Assembly (NCBI GenBank): GCA_964492065.1
Contig: CAZBHH010000015.1
Coordinates: 1-60,182, forward strand
Direction of reading: 5' to 3'
Origin: JADKAC01 sp964492065
GTDB lineage: Bacteria; Bacteroidota; Bacteroidia; Chitinophagales; BACL12
Length of the DNA: 60,182 nucleotides
A program made the translations under genes and the position numbers. This document shows positions 1 through 9,389 of this stretch, piece by piece (the stretch's first letter is position 1; the number at the start of each line of letters is the position of its first letter). Below the pieces are notes generated by a model that worked only from the letters and a program-made list of their open reading frames with translations, ran no database searches and had not been told where the DNA came from.

Positions 1-279
1 AACAGATGTTTCGTAAAAACCGGGTACTGACATTTCGTAATTGGTTGATGATCCCTTCTGCATAAAAGCGATTGAAGGCTGTACCGAAATATTGTCAGTC
101 AGCATAATATCCACAGGAACGCCGAGATAAAATCCCATTGTGGTTCCGGCATCGAAACCGTCCACATCGCTGCTTTGGGTTGCGAAATTAGGGCCAACTT
201 CGAGTCCGACTGAAATTTGTGCGTTTGCCATGCCTACGATCATGAGAGCAACAGCAATTGTTAATACTCTTAATTTCAT
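1..279 (-). CDS. Outer-membrane beta-barrel (porin-family) protein, N-terminal part
   Basis: The ATG is at 279 and the frame runs open off the left edge, giving 93 codons. Residues 1-21 are a typical signal peptide (MKLRVLTIAVALMIVGMANA, then Q). The mature start ISVGLEVGPNFATQ followed by alternating strands such as TTMGFYLGVPVDIMLTDNIS and VQPSIAFMQKG is typical of the small Bacteroidota outer-membrane barrels of the OMP_b-brl_2 type. These proteins sit in the outer membrane and their substrates are usually unknown. A promoter-like element lies just upstream at 304-334. The barrel assignment rests on the N-terminus only, because the rest is outside the window. Confidence 0.8.
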   Translation of the reverse strand, partial: MKLRVLTIAVALMIVGMANAQISVGLEVGPNFATQSSDVDGFDAGTTMGFYLGVPVDIMLTDNISVQPSIAFMQKGSSTNYEMSVPGFYETSV

Positions 280-303
280 AATTGTTTTTTTTTGATTATT
301 CTA

Positions 304-334
304 CAAAGAACTGTGATTTAATTTACATTTCAAT
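304..334 (-). promoter_or_regulatory. Candidate Bacteroidota-type promoter for the barrel gene
   Basis: Read on the minus strand, ATTG (334-331) is separated by exactly 19 bases from GTTCTTTG (311-304). The Bacteroidota sigma-70 consensus is TTTG-N19-TAnnTTTG. The -33 box has one mismatch, and the -7 box keeps the TTTG but lacks the TA. It ends 24 bases before the ATG at 279. Confidence 0.4.
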
Positions 335-713
335 GTACTTAATTAAAATCTTATTCACATTTTAACACTTTGGAATAACTTTAGTTAAATGATGCCATCT
401 CAACAAAAAGATTGGTTTATAAAAGTTAAGATAGGCGAATGCGCATTTTTGCTGCCCCAGATCCGGATTACTTTAACATTTCCGGTGCAATACATTTCTA
501 ACTTTAGTCGTCCTAATAGCTGTCACACTATCCGTTTTTTGTTTATACACACCACGCTTTAAAGCGATAGATTCGCTGTACATAATTCGATTTACGTGGA
601 ATACGTGTATCGGATTTTCCTGTCGAGACACATTGTGAAGCATACACACAATTTTTTAAGATTTCTCAGAACACACTGAAAATTTTATTGCTTAACCCTT
701 TAATGATTTTAGT
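335..713. other. Divergent intergenic region, no gene seen
   Basis: AT-rich spacer between two divergent secreted-protein genes. The motif TAACTTTAGT occurs twice (376-385 and 499-508) and resembles a -7 box with one mismatch, but neither copy has a clear -33 box at 19 bases. I see no coding signal. Confidence 0.5.
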
Positions 714-3700
714 ATGCAAACATTTAGAAGTATTTCATTAACCGTTCTAACAATGAGTATGTTGTTTTCAGGCGCAATGTTAGGCCAGATGGAAATGGAC
801 ATGGATTGTACCGGCGAAGATTTATCGCCGATGGAACGGGAGCATTGTAAAGTAATATCCCTGGTTCCGACGTGTTGCGCTACGCAGACAGCCGTAGCTA
901 ATGGCAACTGGTTTTCAGCGTCCACCTGGAACACCGGTACGGTTCCGGCTACGGGCGATAAGGTATATATTCCCGAATCGATATCCGTTACCTATAACGG
1001 CAGCAGTGAAGAGGTGATAAATTGGCTGCGCATAAACGGCGCTTTGCATTTTAGCGCCAATATGAATACAAAGCTCGTCATCGGAACCATCGTCGTGGAC
1101 AGCGACGGCAGCCTGACCATGGGTACGAGTGCGGAGCCTGTGTCTTCGGGATTGAAATGTGAGATTGTATTTGCTGACGAAGGGCCGATCGATACGGACT
1201 GGGACCCGTTTAAGTTCAGCAAAGGCATGGTAATGACAGGCCATTTCGAAAGTTACGGCGCATTTAAATCACCCTATATGGAAGTGAATGCGGGAACGCA
1301 TGCCGGCAGTAATAAACTTACGCTGGCCGGAATTCCCGAAGGTTGGGAAGTAGGTGATAAACTCGTGATTGCCGGTATCAATATGGGCCATTTTAATGCG
1401 CTCGACGGCGATAATAAACACCACGACGAAGTGCTGACTATTACTTCTATTTCGGGTAATGATATTTATTTTCAAAATATGCAGGACGGCTCTTCCGTAC
1501 TGTTGTTCGAACATACGCCGCCCGAAGGGTATGGATTGAAAATGCACGTATCCAATCTCACCCGCAATATTGTATTCAGGACAGAGAATTGGGAAACCGT
1601 TCCATTTAGCGAACGGGGGCATTGTATGTTTATGCATACCCTGGATGTAAACATCAACAATACACTGTTCCTGGGATTAGGCCGCACAAATAAGGGAATG
1701 TTGGCCACCGACCCGGTAGTGAATGAGATGGGCGAATTAGTGAGCGGTGGAGAAAATCCGCGGGGCAGATATGCCTGCCATATTCACCACGGCGGCCCGT
1801 CTGACAATACCGTTACGCCCGCCAGTATTTACGATTGTGTTGTGGATGGCACCCCCGGATGGGGATTCGTGAATCACCAGAGTTTTGTCAATATAGATCA
1901 CAATGTGGTGTATAATTTTAAAGGTTCGGCCTTTGTCACCGAGGATGGTAATGAAATCGGCTCAATGACCAATAATATTGCCGTTAAAGGACTGTTTGAT
2001 AAATCTGGAATTTCTACCACCGACAGGGTACTGGATTTTGACCTGGGGTATGACGGAACAGGGTATTGGCTGCAATCACCCAATGTGGATTACGCCAACA
2101 ATATAGCTGCGTCATGCGCCGGTTCGGGATTCTCAATATTTACCGAACACGAATTTTTAGCGGAAAATAAAAGATATCTCCTCCCGACAAACACGCTTGC
2201 GGATGAGACGATAGCCGGCGATAATGAATATATGTACCAGGCGGTAATCCCATTGCGCAGCAATACGGGCTCTATTGTGTATAATACATCCACCGCATTT
2301 ACAATTTGGGCACACCTGACCAATGATGATGATGTGGGTAGTTTTGCAAGTAACAGATACAGCGCTTATACACACGATAAACATACAGTTATCGAGGATT
2401 TTAAATTCTGGAATATCTATACTACCGGATTTCACCTGTCGTATTCCAGCCAGGTGCATTTTAAAGATGGGTTGCTGCTCGGCGACCTGGTAAATCGCTT
2501 TGATACCATTGAATCGGCGGCGCCCAATTCGGGTTATGCCTTTTATTCCGGCGCCGGCGCAGGCGGCAGCAATTACATCTACGATAATCTTCAGGTAGAG
2601 GGATGGAATAAAGCGGTTATGGCGTTTAGAACCGATGAAAAACTGATGTGGGATGACAAGGAGAGCAATTATCGCACATCGAAACTCATCGGCGGTTCCT
2701 ATTCGAACAATAATTTTACCATTGTCCCCGAAGATGGAATAAATGAAGATAATGAGACGGAGTCGTTTACCTTTCCCAGGTATTTCCAGATATCGGACAA
2801 TCCGTATTTTGAATCTGCACTGCCGGATATGACGCCTGTTGCCGACTTTACTTATGCGCAGGCCGGCAATCAAACCCTGCACCTGGATGCATCCATGTTA
2901 TCCTACGATCCCGACCCCGTGGTGAACAATGCGGGCAATGGTATAGCGGGCTTTGTGTGGACGTTGCCCGATGGTTCCGTACAATACGGAGCGGATATAT
3001 ATTACCGGTTTGCGGATATCGGAACTTATAGTGTTACATTAACCGTGTATGATTGCAAAGGCCAAACATCGGCTGTTTCCAAAAACGTTTACGTGGAAGA
3101 AGCCCAGTACGACAACCCGATTGTCAATTCGGGATTTGAAGGCCCTGAGTTTAAGGCTTCACAATCGGCAAATTCCAGCCCTTCATCCATCGCCACCGGT
3201 TGGATAAATTCCGGATATTGGAAACTGGAAGACGGTAAAGTATTTCTCGGTTTAAGTGTGGGCAAAGTAAAACCATTATTACAGGTTATTCAGGACGATT
3301 ACGTCAGAAAGGGGATAGTAGAGTTCTCATTCCAGGCAAAGAATGAAGGGCGAACTGCAAATGATAATGTCTTAATAGCGGAAATATACGGTGTGAATGG
3401 AGAGTTTGAATACCTGGATCCCGCTGTGGATGGCCAGATTACCAAATGGAATAATAATGATACCGATTTTTCGGTTGACCTGTTGTTCCAGGAAGACTTT
3501 GGCACCGGCGCCTACGGATGGCAGACGTTTAAGCGGGATGTTGACTTCGGCGACGGTTACCAGTTTATCATCGTGCGGTTTACATCCTCCAATCTAAAAT
3601 CAGGGCAAAGCGATACCTCTGCACTGGACAATATTTGCCTGCCTTGTGTTTGCGATATCCCGGAAGGCGGTTTTGCCGATGCGTTGACCTCCACCTCCGC

Positions 3701-4472
3701 AACACTCGTATGGGATAATGTCGGCGCCAATTCCTACATCGTTAAATACAAGGCGAGAACCGGTGCATGGATAATTGACACGGTAAACAATACCTATCTG
3801 GAATTGGAAGATTTAACTCCGGATACGAGGTATCAATGGATGGTTAAGGCGCAATGTGATGGTGAATATACCGAGTATTCGGCCACTAATAAATTTACCA
3901 CACCGTTGGAGGGCAGCGAATGTACATCTCCCAATATACTGACTACGGTTTATGTTACCGATAATGCGGCCATGCTCAATTGGAATGCCATACCGGGAGC
4001 ACTGAATTACAAAGTGTATTACAAGCGGGAGACGGATACCATGTGGTCATATACGTTTACGACACAGCATGCAGTTGTTGTTGCCGGACTTCAAAGCGGT
4101 ACGAACTACCTGTGGGGAGTGCGATCCGAATGTGCTGAGGGTTGGAAGCCAAATTCCAGCGTGAGCGCATTCACCACTTTAATGACCAGAGAAGGTAGTG
4201 GCGTGGAAAATACGAGTGAAGATCTTATGGCAACTGTCTTTCCTAATCCCGCCGACAATACGGTGCAGGTGATGTTGTACTGTGCGACAGAACAGGATGT
4301 AAAACTGAGTATTTACGACTTGAGCGGTAAACTGATAACATCGAAAACCGTAAGTGGTGATACCGGCAATTTTATCGTTCAATTCGATATCAGCGAAATT
4401 GCTGCGGGCACATATATCATCAAAGCGGGCAACAGCGAAACGACAGTGACGGATAAGCTGATAATATATTAA
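714..4472 (+). CDS. Secreted G8-domain/beta-helix protein with PKD, FN3 and T9SS sorting domains
   Basis: This is a 1252-residue secreted protein. In order: signal peptide (1-25, ending MLGQ); a G8 domain at about 60-145, starting GNWFSASTWNTGTVPATGD; a long region to about 700 with the CEMIP/TMEM2-like signatures RGHCMFMHTLDVNI, GRYACHIHHGG and DGTPGWGFVNHQSFV, which forms a right-handed beta-helix in that family; a PKD domain at about 705-800; a jelly-roll-like module at about 805-975; two fibronectin type III domains at about 980-1155; and a C-terminal T9SS type A sorting domain (VFPNPADNTVQ to the end). Vertebrate CEMIP acts in hyaluronan breakdown, so a polysaccharide-directed role is possible, but that is inference. 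The product should be exported by T9SS and held at the surface or released. The gene stands alone, and a weak hairpin (CCGGC-CTAA-GCCGG) follows the stop. Confidence 0.9.
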   Translation: MQTFRSISLTVLTMSMLFSGAMLGQMEMDMDCTGEDLSPMEREHCKVISLVPTCCATQTAVANGNWFSASTWNTGTVPATGDKVYIPESISVTYNGSSEEVINWLRINGALHFSANMNTKLVIGTIVVDSDGSLTMGTSAEPVSSGLKCEIVFADEGPIDTDWDPFKFSKGMVMTGHFESYGAFKSPYMEVNAGTHAGSNKLTLAGIPEGWEVGDKLVIAGINMGHFNALDGDNKHHDEVLTITSISGNDIYFQNMQDGSSVLLFEHTPPEGYGLKMHVSNLTRNIVFRTENWETVPFSERGHCMFMHTLDVNINNTLFLGLGRTNKGMLATDPVVNEMGELVSGGENPRGRYACHIHHGGPSDNTVTPASIYDCVVDGTPGWGFVNHQSFVNIDHNVVYNFKGSAFVTEDGNEIGSMTNNIAVKGLFDKSGISTTDRVLDFDLGYDGTGYWLQSPNVDYANNIAASCAGSGFSIFTEHEFLAENKRYLLPTNTLADETIAGDNEYMYQAVIPLRSNTGSIVYNTSTAFTIWAHLTNDDDVGSFASNRYSAYTHDKHTVIEDFKFWNIYTTGFHLSYSSQVHFKDGLLLGDLVNRFDTIESAAPNSGYAFYSGAGAGGSNYIYDNLQVEGWNKAVMAFRTDEKLMWDDKESNYRTSKLIGGSYSNNNFTIVPEDGINEDNETESFTFPRYFQISDNPYFESALPDMTPVADFTYAQAGNQTLHLDASMLSYDPDPVVNNAGNGIAGFVWTLPDGSVQYGADIYYRFADIGTYSVTLTVYDCKGQTSAVSKNVYVEEAQYDNPIVNSGFEGPEFKASQSANSSPSSIATGWINSGYWKLEDGKVFLGLSVGKVKPLLQVIQDDYVRKGIVEFSFQAKNEGRTANDNVLIAEIYGVNGEFEYLDPAVDGQITKWNNNDTDFSVDLLFQEDFGTGAYGWQTFKRDVDFGDGYQFIIVRFTSSNLKSGQSDTSALDNICLPCVCDIPEGGFADALTSTSATLVWDNVGANSYIVKYKARTGAWIIDTVNNTYLELEDLTPDTRYQWMVKAQCDGEYTEYSATNKFTTPLEGSECTSPNILTTVYVTDNAAMLNWNAIPGALNYKVYYKRETDTMWSYTFTTQHAVVVAGLQSGTNYLWGVRSECAEGWKPNSSVSAFTTLMTREGSGVENTSEDLMATVFPNPADNTVQVMLYCATEQDVKLSIYDLSGKLITSKTVSGDTGNFIVQFDISEIAAGTYIIKAGNSETTVTDKLIIY

Positions 4473-4829
4473 TACCACCGGCCTAAGCCGGATAATCGCC
4501 TGCGGGGATTGTGCAATGTGCTTCCGAAAAATGAAGGAGCATATTTTCACAGTCCCTGCCGGCTTTTTATGGCAAAGACAAAACTCCATTTGCAAGGTTG
4601 AACCACGCCCGGCGTAAAATGACATACATAGCGCAGGGTAAATGCCTGTAAGTTGCACCGGTTAAATCTGAATGTATAAAAAACCGGGTATTTCATTTAA
4701 CTTTGCGGCTTAATAACTTAAAAGCCTATTTAGAGGCGGGTTTACAGTTCCATTTCGAATACACTTTAGTCGGTAAGATTCAAAAATGGTTGGCGAATTC
4801 TACTCATTGGCAACCTAAATACAACGTAT
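4473..4829. other. Intergenic region upstream of the RNA helicase
   Basis: 357 bases without a gene. It holds the short hairpin at 4478-4491 (5-bp stem, no T tract) after the preceding stop, and the candidate promoter at 4698. It leaves a 5' leader of about 115 bases before the helicase ATG. Confidence 0.6.
4698..4705 (+). promoter_or_regulatory. Candidate -7 box for the RNA helicase gene
   Basis: TAACTTTG matches the Bacteroidota -7 consensus TAnnTTTG exactly. The -33 position 19 bases upstream reads TATA, not TTTG. The implied transcript has a leader of roughly 115 nt. Long leaders are common on cold-regulated DEAD-box helicase genes, but no regulation is demonstrated here. Confidence 0.45.
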
Positions 4830-6476
4830 ATGCAATCATTTTCCGATGGAGGACTGGCTACCCCTGTCCTGCGTGCCATTGAAGAGATGGGGTATGAGAC
4901 TCCCACGCCCATTCAGCAAAAAGTAATTCCGCAACTGCTCTCCGACAACACAGATCTCGTTGCTCTTGCCCAGACAGGTACCGGCAAAACCGCCGCTTTT
5001 GGCCTGCCTCTGCTCACCTTGTGCAATTTTTATTCATCGGAAACCCAGGCGCTGATATTATGTCCCACCCGTGAGCTTTGTATGCAGATTACCCGCGATT
5101 TGAAATCCTTCGCCAGGTATTTGCCCACAGTTCGCATTACTGCCGTATATGGCGGCGCCAGCATCCGCGATCAGATAGCCGAAATAAAACGGGGGGTGCA
5201 TATCGTGGTAGCCACTCCCGGGCGCATGGTCGATTTGTTGTCGAGAAAAAATATTATCCAACTCTCGGCGATTAAATACGTCGTTTTGGACGAAGCAGAC
5301 GAAATGCTGAATATGGGTTTTAAAGATGACCTCGATGCGATATTATCGGCAACGGCAAGCGATAAGGCCACCTGGTTGTTTTCCGCAACCATGCCCGATG
5401 AAGTGCTGCGCATTTCACGCAAGTATATGCACAACCCGGTGGAAATTACCGCCGGGGTGAGAAACCGGGGTAACGAAAATATCGAACACCTTTACTACGT
5501 CGTACATGCGAAAGATAAATACGCCGCTTTGAAGCGGATTGCAGATTATAATCCCGAAATTTTTGCCATTGTATTTTGCCGTACCAAGGTTGAGACACAA
5601 CAGGTGGCGGATGCATTGATAAAAGACGGCTACAACGCCGACGCCCTGCACGGCGACCTCTCGCAGCAACAGCGGGATTACGTGATGAGCCGCTACCGCA
5701 ACCGCTCACTGCAAATGCTGATCGCTACCGATGTGGCAGCACGGGGAATTGATGTAAACGACGTATCGCATGTCATCAACTACAATCTGCCCGACGAGTT
5801 GGAAAATTATATTCATCGCAGCGGCCGCACGGCAAGAGCGGGGAAAAAGGGTATTTCTATTTCAATTATCAATTTAAAGGAGAGAGGTAAAATTGCACAA
5901 CTGGAGAAAAAAATCAAACGCAGTTTTACCCGTGTGCAGATCCCCAACGGATTTGAAGTTTGCGAACGGCAGTTAATGGCCATGATCCATAAGGTGCACG
6001 ATGTGGAAGTAAACGAAGCCGACATTGCCAGGTTTATGGATAACATCTACGCCGAATTGGATACATTCAATACCCGCGAATTGATAAAGCGCTTCGTTTC
6101 ACTCGAATTCAACCGCTTCCTCGATTACTATAAGAATGCACCCGATCTCAATGTACATAGCCATGCCGCGGAGGGTGAGCCGGATGAAGCAGACAGGGGA
6201 GATGTTACCCGGTTGTTTTTGAATATCGGTAAAATGGATGGACTGGACAATAAATCACTTGTAAGTTTTATTGTGGCGACTGCCGGGGTTGACAAACGAG
6301 ATATCGCTTGGTTGCAGGTGAAAGGCGCTTATTCATTTTTCGAGATAAAGAATGCATCACTTAAAAAGGTTCAACAGGCATTTAACAAGAAAGTGCAGTA
6401 TAAAAAACGGCATGTAAGACTCGAGATACGGAACAGCGGTGCAGGCAAGCATAAGAAAAGCAAATCCCGGCGATAA
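4830..6476 (+). CDS. DEAD-box ATP-dependent RNA helicase with DbpA-type RNA-binding domain
   Basis: 548 residues. The helicase core is complete: Q motif GYETPTPIQQ (21-30), motif I AQTGTGKT (47-54), PTREL, TPGR, DEAD (about 154-157), SAT (about 185), the RecA-2 motif DVAARGID, and HRSGRTARAG (about 329-338). A linker is followed at about 460-535 by a DbpA-like RNA-binding domain (TRLFLNIGKMDGL...ITWLQV-type fold, here KRDIAWLQVKGAYSFFEI) and a basic tail KHKKSKSRR. These enzymes unwind short RNA duplexes during ribosome assembly or mRNA turnover in the cytoplasm. Whether this one is the DeaD/CshA or the DbpA orthologue cannot be settled from the sequence; the combination of a DeaD-like core and C-terminal DbpA domain is common in Bacteroidota. 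It is transcribed alone. Confidence 0.95.
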   Translation: MQSFSDGGLATPVLRAIEEMGYETPTPIQQKVIPQLLSDNTDLVALAQTGTGKTAAFGLPLLTLCNFYSSETQALILCPTRELCMQITRDLKSFARYLPTVRITAVYGGASIRDQIAEIKRGVHIVVATPGRMVDLLSRKNIIQLSAIKYVVLDEADEMLNMGFKDDLDAILSATASDKATWLFSATMPDEVLRISRKYMHNPVEITAGVRNRGNENIEHLYYVVHAKDKYAALKRIADYNPEIFAIVFCRTKVETQQVADALIKDGYNADALHGDLSQQQRDYVMSRYRNRSLQMLIATDVAARGIDVNDVSHVINYNLPDELENYIHRSGRTARAGKKGISISIINLKERGKIAQLEKKIKRSFTRVQIPNGFEVCERQLMAMIHKVHDVEVNEADIARFMDNIYAELDTFNTRELIKRFVSLEFNRFLDYYKNAPDLNVHSHAAEGEPDEADRGDVTRLFLNIGKMDGLDNKSLVSFIVATAGVDKRDIAWLQVKGAYSFFEIKNASLKKVQQAFNKKVQYKKRHVRLEIRNSGAGKHKKSKSRR

Positions 6477-6632
6477 CCGTTTGCGAATTAACCGGGAAGC
6501 AGGCAGAAGTTGTACATTCCGGATAATAATTATTAACAGACTTTAACACTTGCGCAATCCGCATTCGGCTCAATATGCGGGCATGTGCGTAATTCCTTAC
6601 GTTAAAGACATTCTTTCGCGGTTTCAAATTTT

Positions 6633-6640
6633 TACTTTTG
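6633..6640 (+). promoter_or_regulatory. Candidate -7 box for the membrane protein gene
   Basis: TACTTTTG matches TAnnTTTG exactly and lies 18 bases before the ATG at 6659, implying a very short 5' leader. The base group 19 bases upstream (ATTC at 6610-6613) is only a poor -33 box. Confidence 0.45.
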
Positions 6641-6658
6641 AGTAATTAAAATGCATTT

Positions 6659-7174
6659 ATGGATTACAATATGATTATTCTGCGCATTCTCCATATCGGC
6701 GGGGGCGTAGTTTGGGCAGGCGCCGTTTTTTATATGGCGTTTTTTCTGCTGCCCGCAGCCAAGTCGCTCGGCCCTGAAAGCGGCAAATTCATGCAGCGCC
6801 TGGCGATGACCAACCACCTGCCGACTGTAATCTCAGTGGTTTCATTTCTGAATATTCTCAGCGGCATACTCATCCTGTGGTACTACACCGCCGGGTTTAC
6901 CAATGATTTTATGGGCTCGCCAACGGGTATAGCCTATAGTATCGGCGGTGCATTAACGCTTATCGCCTATGTGATGGGATTGGTTATTAATAAACCGGCG
7001 ACTGCCAAAATAAAGAGGATAGGCATGGAGGCCGCAAAAAGAAATCAGCCGCCCACGCCAGAACAGGTACAGTCGATGCAGAAACTGCAGGCCGGGATGC
7101 GGTTGAGTACGCATGTGATTGCCTGTTTGTTAGCTATTACCGTAGTACTGATGTCTATTGCGAGAAATCTGTAG
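6659..7174 (+). CDS. Four-helix integral membrane protein (DUF2269/CopD-like)
   Basis: 171 residues with four predicted membrane helices at about 7-29, 55-77, 90-110 and 148-168. The opening LRILHIGGGVVWAGAVFYM, with a histidine in helix 1 and a second (THVIACLL) in helix 4, resembles the DUF2269/CopD group of small membrane proteins, whose conserved histidines may bind heme or copper. That binding is inference. The soluble loop between helices 3 and 4 is basic and proline-rich. The start at 6659 follows a perfect -7 box. It is followed by a convergent azurin gene. A membrane redox or copper-related role would fit that neighbour but is not shown. Confidence 0.7.
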   Translation: MDYNMIILRILHIGGGVVWAGAVFYMAFFLLPAAKSLGPESGKFMQRLAMTNHLPTVISVVSFLNILSGILILWYYTAGFTNDFMGSPTGIAYSIGGALTLIAYVMGLVINKPATAKIKRIGMEAAKRNQPPTPEQVQSMQKLQAGMRLSTHVIACLLAITVVLMSIARNL

Positions 7175-7252
7175 TTGCGCAATTGAATCGAATCGGGTGC
7201 ACTGCTTAGCGATGATGGGCTTTCGATGAAATTAAAGTGAAACATCAACCGC

Positions 7253-7290
7253 AAAAAAAAATCAGCGTCGGAGGTGAATCCAACGCTGAT
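7253..7290 (-). terminator. Rho-independent terminator of the azurin gene
   Basis: Perfect 8-bp inverted repeat ATCAGCGT (7261-7268) / ACGCTGAT (7283-7290), extendable to 11 bp with one mismatch around an 8-base loop. Read on the minus strand it is followed by eight T (7260-7253). It lies 90 bases beyond the azurin stop codon. Confidence 0.85.
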
Positions 7291-7380
7291 GGTAACAATA
7301 TTCTGCCGCTTACTGTTCTCTCCGTGCAGGGAATGCGATCCCGGTGGGGAATTAACCGTTAAGCAGACGGGTTTGTATGT

Positions 7381-7899
7381 TTATTCCACAATAAACTTAC
7401 CCTTCATGGTTGCCCAGTGGCCGGGGAAAGTACAGAGGAAGTCGTATTCGCCTTTAGCGGGCGCCTTAAAGGTAACCGTAGCAGTTTCACCGCCGCCAAT
7501 CAGGTCGGTATGTGCGATAATTTTACTCATATCGGACGGGATATACTTGGTGTCAACCGCTTTAATTGCCTCGTTGGCAAAATCTGCAATCACCGTACCT
7601 TTTGCTAGAAGCACAAAGTTGTGGCCCATTGTCGCTACAGGCATAGTACCTGTGTGATGTAAGGTCAAAACGACGGTTTGGCCTTCGGCGACTTTGATTT
7701 CGGATAAGTCGTATTTCATCTTATCATCCGCATTCAATGTAATTTTAACGGTGTCGGTCTTCGGCGTTGGCGTAGTCTCCACAACGGTTTCCGGCGTTTT
7801 GGTTTCCGGCTCTTTTTCTTTCTTTGATGTACATGAAAATAAGAATGTTCCGCTTACAGCGAGCAATAAAAGAATGGATTTGAATTGTATATTTTTCAT
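7381..7899 (-). CDS. Lipoprotein azurin (type 1 blue-copper electron carrier)
   Basis: 172 residues. The signal peptide ends in a lipobox at Cys23 (FLFSC), followed by a charged Pro/Thr/Lys/Glu-rich tether to about residue 48. The rest is an azurin-type cupredoxin, with the four copper ligands visible: His93 (MGHNF), Cys156 (LCTFPGHW), His161 and Met165. Azurins carry single electrons between periplasmic redox proteins. In Bacteroidota, lipid-anchored forms work with cytochrome oxidases or c-type cytochromes. A terminator at 7253-7290 and a -7 box at 7917-7924 frame it as a single-gene transcript. Confidence 0.95.
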   Translation of the reverse strand: MKNIQFKSILLLLAVSGTFLFSCTSKKEKEPETKTPETVVETTPTPKTDTVKITLNADDKMKYDLSEIKVAEGQTVVLTLHHTGTMPVATMGHNFVLLAKGTVIADFANEAIKAVDTKYIPSDMSKIIAHTDLIGGGETATVTFKAPAKGEYDFLCTFPGHWATMKGKFIVE

Positions 7900-7916
7900 T
7901 TTTTAAAATTTTGGCG

Positions 7917-7924
7917 CAAAGATA
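7917..7924 (-). promoter_or_regulatory. Candidate -7 box for the azurin gene
   Basis: On the minus strand the sequence reads TATCTTTG, an exact TAnnTTTG, 17 bases before the azurin ATG. About 19 bases further upstream the sequence is TTTA-like rather than TTTG. Confidence 0.5.
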
Positions 7925-8385
7925 AGTTTTGTTTTTGCATACTTTAAAGAAGTATTGCATTTTCGAACAAGGAAATTCACGAAAAGTTTTCATTTTCTTT
8001 AAAAAGTCTCCTACCGGCACTCGTATTTCCCCTATTTACGTCGGGCGATTTGATCTTTACCTCCGGGATTCCCATTGCAACCCAACGCCGGCCCTGTGTA
8101 AAAGGCATGTTATCACCGCTATGAGCAGGCGTTGCGCCACCTGATCGGGCATTTGGTCCGGATGTCACCCGGCTCAGCGCTTTGCCGCGGGCGGTTATTC
8201 GTGTGTCTCCATATGGTTTTCAGCAAACTGCCCGGAGTAAGGCGCAATCTCGCCGGAAAGAGGCAGGCGCTTATACAATTTTCATTATTTCGCCGCCCGG
8301 CATACCGGTTACAGGAATTACCAGGCTTCTTTTTTTAATAGCTGCGAGGGAACAACAGAACCCGGCTGCAGCGCCGGCTCAACTG
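7925..8385. other. Intergenic region, no gene seen
   Basis: About 460 bases between two minus-strand genes. There are open frames in several registers but none resembles a protein. A GC-rich inverted repeat (CCGGC...GCCGG, near 8362-8378) lies just after the DUF1697 stop but lacks a T tract, so I do not call it a terminator. Confidence 0.5.
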
Positions 8386-8934
8386 CTAAGAAGCATTGCC
8401 GTATGCAGCCATTATTGCGTATAGTTTCCTGACCGTATTAACATTTCTGATCGTCATGTGTTTGTAGGCCTTTGTACTCAGAAGTTTTAGCATGCCGCTT
8501 TTTGTATAATTCTCGCCGGTAACATTCCATAGTACTGCACCGGCAATGTAAGTTACATTGTCCACCGGATTGATATGCAATTGGTCCAGGATCGCAGGAT
8601 CGTCGTAATCCTCCCGCAGAAACATGACATCCGTACGCATATGCGCATCCTTCACCCAATGCCGGGGCAGAGTTTCACAAATGGTTTGTATGTTTTCAAA
8701 GCTGCGGACAACCACCGGAACTTCCAGTTGAAAATCCTGAACAATAGCCCGTTCAATTTTAGCTGTGATAGCCTTTAAGTCTTTCGAACGGGTAGTGAAA
8801 ACGATATTTCCGGAATTGATGTAGGTAACCACCCGTGAAAACCCTGTTGTTTCAAACGTGGTTTTCAGCTTCTGCATGTTTACCATGTTTTTTCCGCCGA
8901 CATTAATTCCCCTTAAGAGTGCGACGTAAATCAT
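8386..8934 (-). CDS. DUF1697 family protein
   Basis: 182 residues, the normal length for this family. The N-terminus MIYVALLRGINVGGKNMVNM and the following TTGFSRVVTYINSGNIVF are its hallmark segments. It is a cytosolic protein with two alpha/beta repeats and no established biochemical function. It is transcribed alone, divergent from the decayed gene region to its right. Confidence 0.9.
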   Translation of the reverse strand: MIYVALLRGINVGGKNMVNMQKLKTTFETTGFSRVVTYINSGNIVFTTRSKDLKAITAKIERAIVQDFQLEVPVVVRSFENIQTICETLPRHWVKDAHMRTDVMFLREDYDDPAILDQLHINPVDNVTYIAGAVLWNVTGENYTKSGMLKLLSTKAYKHMTIRNVNTVRKLYAIMAAYGNAS

Positions 8935-9389
8935 ATTATTTGAAATAATAAGCGACTTTGTGTATAGTCAAAGAAAATATCCCGCCAATGCATTGCTGCA
9001 GCTAATGCAGCTAACCTGTATTTATTTGTGGCGTAAAGGTAAACAAAACGGCTGTTGTTGCCGTATTCAGATGATTTTCTCAAATTGGGAAGCAGCGGCT
9101 GTGCTTTTCCCATTTGACCGATTAGGCAAAACTGTTTGCTGCCAATTACCCTATTTGCCAACTGTAACACTCAATGCTTTGCTTCTGATTATAACATTCA
9201 GGACAGGTGTCTTTAAATACAAGAAATTGCATCTATTAATAATATATTGAATTAGTCAGGATTTCAGAATACAATTCTGGTTATTCATTGTCAATTCTGC
9301 AATCAAATGCAAATTTTGAAATTATTTCCCCAAGAATACATTTAGAGTAACACTTGTCCTTTAGTTCAGGCGTAATACTGCCATTTTAA
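8935..9389. other. Intergenic region, no gene seen
   Basis: About 455 AT-rich bases. Two opposing open frames of 79-96 codons overlap here, but both have cysteine- and tryptophan-rich composition unlike real proteins. No promoter or RNA gene is recognised. Confidence 0.4.

Noticed and set aside
3397..3597. Many other long open frames inside the large genes
   Set aside because: They overlap strongly supported genes in other frames and show no domains, so they are shadows.
4478..4491. Hairpin CCGGC-CTAA-GCCGG after the G8-domain gene as a terminator
   Set aside because: The stem is only 5 bp and no T tract follows.
8960..9250. 96-codon plus-strand open frame after the DUF1697 gene
   Set aside because: It is AT-rich with cysteine clusters, has no homology I recognise, and is opposed by another frame of similar length.
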